From: CBDTYW01 sp965364735
GTDB taxonomy: Bacteria; Actinomycetota; Nitriliruptoria; Nitriliruptorales; Nitriliruptoraceae
Assembly (NCBI GenBank): GCA_965364735.1
Contig: CBDTYW010000157.1
Span: 1 to 8,744 of the forward strand
Direction of reading: 5' to 3'
DNA length: 8,744 nt
Shown: in pieces, positions 5,619-8,744 of the stretch
Position numbering within the stretch: the first letter of the stretch is position 1
Layout: each line of letters starts with the position of its first letter
The notes under the pieces: generated by a model
What the model was told of the DNA's origin: nothing
Databases searched by the model: none
The model's input: only the letters and a program-made list of their open reading frames with translations
Translations under genes and position numbers: made by a program

Positions 5619-5638
5619 GCGGAATCCTTGGCGGAATC
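5619..5638. repeat. Direct repeat GCGGAATC, 12-bp period, upstream of the CBS promoter
   Basis: GCGGAATC occurs at 5619-5626 and 5631-5638, just before the TTGACG hexamer at 5641. The first copy overlaps the palindrome TCCGCGGA (5616-5623). Tandem half-sites about one helical turn apart next to a -35 element could bind an activator. The repeat is short and chance is possible. Confidence 0.4.
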
Positions 5639-5640
5639 GG

Positions 5641-5669
5641 TTGACGGATCGCCCGTCACCCCGTTGCAT
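5641..5669 (+). promoter_or_regulatory. Predicted promoter of the CBS-domain gene
   Basis: TTGACG (5641-5646) and TTGCAT (5664-5669) are separated by 17 bases. The -35 is good and the -10 moderate. Transcription would begin near 5676, leaving a leader of about 40 bases with GAGAGG before the ATG. The -10 lies inside a palindromic element. Confidence 0.45.
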
Positions 5670-5680
5670 GGCAACGTTGC
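5662..5680. promoter_or_regulatory. Overlapping palindromes at the CBS-gene promoter, possible operator
   Basis: CGTTGCATGGCAACG (5662-5676) is a perfect 6-3-6 inverted repeat, and its right arm continues as the perfect 10-bp palindrome GCAACGTTGC (5671-5680). Thus three copies of the GTTGC/GCAAC half-site lie over the predicted -10 and start point. The placement suits a repressor. The protein that would bind is not known. Confidence 0.5.
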
Positions 5681-5717
5681 TCCACCGCGAGCACACCGAC
5701 TCGAGAGGTCTGCGAAG

Positions 5718-6152
5718 ATGAAGGTCGCCGGGATCCTTGCCCACAAGGGCGCAGACGTCAGGCTCGCCCCGTCCTCGACGAAGCTCGTTGAGCTGGCGAA
5801 GATGATGCACGACGAGAAGATCGGCTCGGTGATCATCTGCAACGATGGCGTGAAGCCCGAAGGGATCGTCACCGAGCGCGACGTCCTCAACGCGATCATC
5901 GATCACGGACCGGGTGTCCTCGATCGGGAGGCCGGCAACATCGTCGACCACGACGTCGCGACCTGCTCTCCGGAGGACAACGTCGTCAAGGTCATGGCCG
6001 CGATGACGGACCGCCGGACGCGGCACGTCCTCGTTCTGGACAACGGCGGCATCAGCGGCATCGTCTCGATCGGTGACGTCGTCAAGAGCCGGATGGACGA
6101 GCTCGAGGTCGAGGTCGACGCCATGCGTGACTACGTGGCCGGCAACGCCTGA
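5718..6152 (+). CDS. Stand-alone two-CBS-domain protein
   Basis: This 144-residue soluble protein consists of a CBS pair (Bateman module) and a short C-terminal helix. The first CBS spans about 5-62, ending in GIVTERDVLNAI (49-60), and the second about 75-125, ending in GIVSIGDVVKSRM (114-126). Both have the G-I-[VS]-x-[TI]-x-x-D pattern that usually contacts an adenosine ligand. CBS pairs bind AMP, ATP, SAM or similar and regulate other proteins; nothing here shows the partner. Small proteins of this type ending in an ELEVEVDAMRDYV-like helix are common in bacteria. The start is ATG 5718, with GAGAGG nine bases upstream; the open frame extends to 5628 but that stretch is promoter sequence. 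It is divergent from the crotonase gene and convergent with the PH-domain gene. Its palindromic promoter suggests regulated expression. Confidence 0.88.
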   Translation: MKVAGILAHKGADVRLAPSSTKLVELAKMMHDEKIGSVIICNDGVKPEGIVTERDVLNAIIDHGPGVLDREAGNIVDHDVATCSPEDNVVKVMAAMTDRRTRHVLVLDNGGISGIVSIGDVVKSRMDELEVEVDAMRDYVAGNA

Positions 6153-6183
6153 ACCGTCGTCGGCGGACGTGTCACCTCGGGCT

Positions 6184-6795
6184 TCACAGGCCGTCGAGCA
6201 ACCTGCGCTTCGCCTCGGAGAACTCGGCCTCGGTGAGGGATCCCTCGTCGCGGAGGCGGGCGAGTCGCTCGATCTGCTGGCTCGGGTCGCTGGGGCCGCT
6301 GCCGCGCAGGACCATGCCGCGGTCCTCGCGGGCTCGGTAGACCTCGGACTGAAACCCCTGCGGGTCCGGGATGTCCTGGAAGATCGTGCGACCGCCTTCG
6401 CCGGCTGACTCGATGATGACGTCGCCGTAACCGAGCATCCGCTCCCAGACCTTCTGCTCGAACAGCACGTTGTTGATCTGCTCGAGCGGGATCTCGACGC
6501 CGGACTTCGACAGGATCCCGCCGCGCGTGATCAGCCGCTCGCTGGTCAGGATGTAGTGGAGGAACTGGCGGTTGACGATCGCCGGCACCGCGAGCGCGAG
6601 GGCGCCGACGATCGCGACCAGCGTGACCACCATCCGAAGCGTCCCGTCCGTCCCGTCGGTGAAGGTGAACGTCGCGATGACGATCCCGAGCGCCAGGACG
6701 ACCCAGGCGAACGCGGTGATCAGGACGCGCCAGTGCGGGTGGAAGTCCCGGATGACGACCTCATCGTCGGTGAGCAGTTTCTCCGGGTACGCCAC
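6184..6795 (-). CDS. Membrane-anchored bacterial PH-domain protein with C-terminal SHOCT motif
   Basis: A 203-residue protein. A short cytoplasmic start (YPEKLLTDDEVVIRDFHPHW) is followed by two membrane spans (about 24-46 and 54-75). Next comes a bacterial PH-like domain of the YdbT/DUF304 type (about 77-155), recognised by YILTSERLITRGGILSKSG, the IPLEQINNV segment, and a GYGDVIIES strand. A Ser/Gly/Pro linker leads to a SHOCT motif at the very end (about 174-203: IERLARLRDEGSLTEAEF...). SHOCT motifs are small oligomerisation or membrane-linked helices of unclear role. The protein is probably bound to the inner membrane with its PH domain in the cytoplasm; its function is not known. The start is GTG 6795, with GGAGG six bases upstream. 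The longer open frame to 7059 overlaps the ligase gene and is rejected. Only 31 bases separate it from the convergent CBS gene. Confidence 0.87.
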   Translation of the reverse strand: MAYPEKLLTDDEVVIRDFHPHWRVLITAFAWVVLALGIVIATFTFTDGTDGTLRMVVTLVAIVGALALAVPAIVNRQFLHYILTSERLITRGGILSKSGVEIPLEQINNVLFEQKVWERMLGYGDVIIESAGEGGRTIFQDIPDPQGFQSEVYRAREDRGMVLRGSGPSDPSQQIERLARLRDEGSLTEAEFSEAKRRLLDGL

Positions 6796-6801
6796 GAGCC
6801 G

Positions 6802-6806
6802 CCTCC
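6802..6806 (-). promoter_or_regulatory. Ribosome binding site fixing the GTG start of the PH-domain gene
   Basis: On the minus strand GGAGG stands six bases before GTG 6795, a near-ideal Shine-Dalgarno. A TACGCT hexamer at 6828-6833 (minus) fits a -10 element, which would give a leader of about 25 bases. Confidence 0.6.
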
Positions 6807-6904
6807 AACATCGTTGACCGGCGGCCGAGCGTAGGCCCGGGGGCCAGCGCCCGTGTCGGACAGTCGGCCAGTACCGTCGAGCCCCGTCAGCCGACGACGC
6901 CAAC

Positions 6905-6910
6905 CGGGAG
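6905..6910 (+). promoter_or_regulatory. Ribosome binding site for the acyl-CoA synthetase, deciding ATG 6919
   Basis: CGGGAG lies eight bases before ATG 6919. The upstream in-frame ATG at 6853 would add a Ser/Arg/Pro-rich stretch unlike the family and has no such signal. A TACCGT hexamer at 6872-6877 could be the -10. Confidence 0.55.
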
Positions 6911-6918
6911 CGCGACAC

Positions 6919-8544
6919 ATGTTCAACATCTCCGATGAGGTCAAGGACATGGTCCTTGGTCGCGGCGTTCACCTCGGACAGCTTCCGGCTGTGCTCGCCG
7001 ACGTCTATGGCGACCGCGACGCCGTCGAGGACCCCGGCCTGAGCCCCGGTCTCGACCACAAGGAGATGCGCTCCTACATCGACGCCGAGGAGGCGACCGC
7101 CCGCTTCGCGGCCGCGCTGCGCTGGGCCGGCGTCAAGAAGGGCGACCGACTGCTCCTGCTGATCGACAACCGGATCGACCTGTTGTGGTTCACGTTCGCG
7201 GCCGCGCGGATCGGCGCGGTCCCGGTTCCCGTCAACGACCGGCTGAAGCCCCGCGAGATCGAGGGCATCGTCACCGCGACGAAGGCCAAGCGCGCCGTCG
7301 CGGACCCGGGCGTCGTCGAGCGTCTGACCACCGGTGACGAGGTCGCCGACGTCGACATCGACTGGATCTCGACGGCCGACGACGGCATCGCGGGCTGGCT
7401 CAAGGACAACCCCGGCGAGATGATCGAGGCCTCACCGGACGACCCCGAGTCGACCGCGATCCTGCTCTGCACGTCCGGCACGACCGGCGTCCCGAAGGCC
7501 GCGGCGCTGAGCTCCGCGGGCCTGCTCTCGAACGTCGGCCGCGTCGTCGCCATCCCGGCGGCAAGCGGACCGCGTTCGGGTCGCGACCGGATGTTCGCCG
7601 CGCTGCCGCTGCCGCACGTGATGGGGCTGGGCACCGCGCTCGGCGCGTTCTGCGCCGGCATCCCGCTGATCCGCCAGAGCCGCTGGTCCGCCAAGGAAGC
7701 GCTCGAGGTCTTCGAGACCCGCAAGCCCAACATCTTCATCGGCGTCCCGACGATGTACGCGGACCTCGAGTCTGCGGGCTGCGCCAAGCGCGACCTGTCG
7801 AGCGTTCAGCTCTGGGTCTCCGCTGCGGACGCGATGCCGCCCGAACGTGCGCGACGCTTCCAGAAGTACGGGGCGCTGGCCGCACCGTTCGGCAAGGGCT
7901 TCGGTCAGGCGGTCTTCGCGGACATCTACGGGATGGTCGAGCTCTCGGGCGCGGCCGCGGTCCGCATCTTCCCGCCGTCGCTCATCAACGCGATCACCAT
8001 GCCGGCCCTGTCCGCAGTCCTGCCCGGAATCGAGTGCCGCGTTGTCGGTGACGACGGCCAGGCGCTCTCGCGCGGCAAGGTCGGAGCGCTGCAGTTCCGC
8101 GGTGGCGGGACGCTCAAGGAGTACGAGGGCCGCCCGGACGCGGGCCCGACCTCGGACGGCTGGTTCGAGACCGGAGACCTGGCGCGCATCTGGCCCGGTG
8201 GACTGTTCCAGCTGGCTGGCCGCACCAAGGACCGGCTCAAGGTCGGCGGGTTCTCCGTCTTCCCGGCCGAGGTCGAGGCGACGATCGCGGAGCACCCGAA
8301 GGTCGCAGAGGTCGCGGTCGTCGGCCTGCCCGACGATCGACTCGGCGATCGCCCGGCCGCGCTGGTCGTGGCGACCTCCGAGGGGCTCACCTCCGAGGAG
8401 ATGCTCGACTGGGCCGGCAACCACGTCGCGGGCTACCGGAAGCCGCACGCGGTGTTCATCGTCGACGCGCTCCCGCGCGGCAACAACGGCAAGCTCGACC
8501 GCGTCGCCGCGACCGACCTCGCCGTGAAGCTCGCGGGGTCCTGA
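6919..8544 (+). CDS. Class I adenylate-forming acyl-CoA synthetase/ligase (AMP-dependent)
   Basis: A 541-residue enzyme that activates a carboxylic acid with ATP to an acyl-AMP and normally transfers it to CoA. Core motifs appear in order: the P-loop TSGTTGVPKAA (185-195), DIYGMVEL (335-342, the aromatic/Glu motif), GWFETGDLARI (414-424), hinge GRTKDRLKVGGFSVFPAEVE (434-453), and C-terminal GNNGKLDR (521-528), whose Lys525 is the adenylation lysine. Length and order match fatty-acyl or aryl-CoA ligases. There is no carrier-protein domain and no signal peptide. The acid used cannot be told from motifs. A nearby crotonase-family enzyme makes fatty-acid or related acyl-CoA catabolism a reasonable guess, though it lies on the other strand and is not in the operon. 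An alpha/beta hydrolase starts one base after its stop, so the two are probably co-translated. Confidence 0.93.
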   Translation: MFNISDEVKDMVLGRGVHLGQLPAVLADVYGDRDAVEDPGLSPGLDHKEMRSYIDAEEATARFAAALRWAGVKKGDRLLLLIDNRIDLLWFTFAAARIGAVPVPVNDRLKPREIEGIVTATKAKRAVADPGVVERLTTGDEVADVDIDWISTADDGIAGWLKDNPGEMIEASPDDPESTAILLCTSGTTGVPKAAALSSAGLLSNVGRVVAIPAASGPRSGRDRMFAALPLPHVMGLGTALGAFCAGIPLIRQSRWSAKEALEVFETRKPNIFIGVPTMYADLESAGCAKRDLSSVQLWVSAADAMPPERARRFQKYGALAAPFGKGFGQAVFADIYGMVELSGAAAVRIFPPSLINAITMPALSAVLPGIECRVVGDDGQALSRGKVGALQFRGGGTLKEYEGRPDAGPTSDGWFETGDLARIWPGGLFQLAGRTKDRLKVGGFSVFPAEVEATIAEHPKVAEVAVVGLPDDRLGDRPAALVVATSEGLTSEEMLDWAGNHVAGYRKPHAVFIVDALPRGNNGKLDRVAATDLAVKLAGS

Positions 8545-8545
8545 C

Positions 8546-8744
8546 GTGGCGACCAAGGTCGTCATGACCAAGCTCGACACCGCTGACGTTGCTGCGGACC
8601 GCGTCACCGCGGCCATCCATCGACCGACGCGCGTGTCCGGGCCCAACGTCCTGCTCACGCCCGGCGCCGGCGGCGACCTCGACACCAAGGGCCTCGTCGC
8701 GCTCGCCGAGGCGCTGACGGCCGCGGGCCACGTCGTCGTCCGCG
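8546..8744 (+). CDS. Alpha/beta hydrolase of TEX30/KANL3 (dienelactone-hydrolase-like) type, N-terminal part
   Basis: Only the first 66 codons are in the window; the frame is still open at the right edge. The segment NVLLTPGAGGDLDTKGLVAL (35-54), followed by AEALTAAGHVVVR, matches the first beta-strand, oxyanion loop and first helix of the small alpha/beta hydrolases related to TEX30 and KANL3. In these a GAG[GA] motif followed by an acidic/His position is characteristic. The catalytic Ser, Asp and His would lie downstream, so activity cannot be judged. GTG 8546 comes one base after the ligase stop, indicating an operon with translational coupling. ATG 8564, with AAGG five bases upstream, is an alternative start. 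No signal peptide. A thioesterase or esterase role linked to the upstream ligase is only a guess. Confidence 0.72.
   Translation, partial: MATKVVMTKLDTADVAADRVTAAIHRPTRVSGPNVLLTPGAGGDLDTKGLVALAEALTAAGHVVVR

Noticed and set aside
5565..6026. N-terminal extension of the crotonase frame through the CBS gene
   Set aside because: The domain starts at GTG 5564 with its own ribosome site; the upstream part is antisense to the CBS protein.
6153..6183. Possible terminator between convergent CBS and PH-domain genes
   Set aside because: Only four- to five-base stems (CGTC/GACG, GCCTG/CAGGC) can be formed, with no consistent register or T-run.
6834..6845. GGCCC-GG-GGGCC inverted repeat upstream of the acyl-CoA synthetase
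   Set aside because: The arms are only G/C, the spacer is two bases and no element flanks it; such runs are expected by chance at this GC content.
7432..8688. 418-codon minus-strand open frame opposite the acyl-CoA synthetase
   Set aside because: It lies fully antisense to a gene with all core adenylate-forming motifs, and its Arg/Asp/Glu-rich content is what the complementary frame of GC-rich codons gives.

Overview
The window is high-GC bacterial chromosomal DNA, almost fully coding. The codon bias (third positions nearly all G or C), several GTG starts, a probably leaderless gene with a TAnnnT-type -10 element, and the protein families all point to an Actinomycetota-like organism. I cannot place it more precisely. 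I see no phage, insertion sequence, CRISPR, tRNA or rRNA sequence. There is no gene-free stretch longer than about 155 bases.

Layout, left to right. Bases 1-795 (minus) hold the N-terminal part of a cytoplasmic glycoside hydrolase family 3 beta-glucosidase, cut by the window edge. Divergent from it is a short aquaporin-family channel (923-1564, plus) with a non-canonical selectivity filter. Next is a zinc-homeostasis block: a Fur/Zur-type repressor (1591-2046, plus); the ABC permease znuB and zinc-binding lipoprotein znuA as a coupled minus-strand pair (2056-3848); and the ATPase znuC reading away from them (3944-4705, plus). The roughly 95-bp gap between znuA and znuC carries a strong palindromic Zur-box-like element over both predicted promoters. 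A single repressor site could therefore silence the whole uptake system, and the likely repressor gene lies at the far end of the block. The convergent ends of zur/znuB and of znuC/eci each carry an inverted repeat that could act as a bidirectional terminator.

The right half is lipid/acyl-CoA and housekeeping in character. A crotonase-fold protein (4821-5564, minus) resembles ECI2-type enoyl-CoA isomerases more than hydratases. Divergent from it is a stand-alone two-CBS-domain protein (5718-6152, plus). A membrane protein with a bacterial PH domain and a C-terminal SHOCT motif follows (6184-6795, minus). A class I adenylate-forming acyl-CoA synthetase (6919-8544, plus) is followed one base later by the start of a TEX30/KANL3-like alpha/beta hydrolase, cut by the right edge.

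The most coherent system is the Zur-ZnuABC zinc import locus. The zinc-handling assignment rests on three His ligands in ZnuA, His-rich segments in ZnuA, ZnuC and Zur, and the shared operator. I found no convincing undescribed system. The findings worth checking are the operator layout, the aquaporin filter, the isomerase-type active site, and two hairpins between convergent genes.
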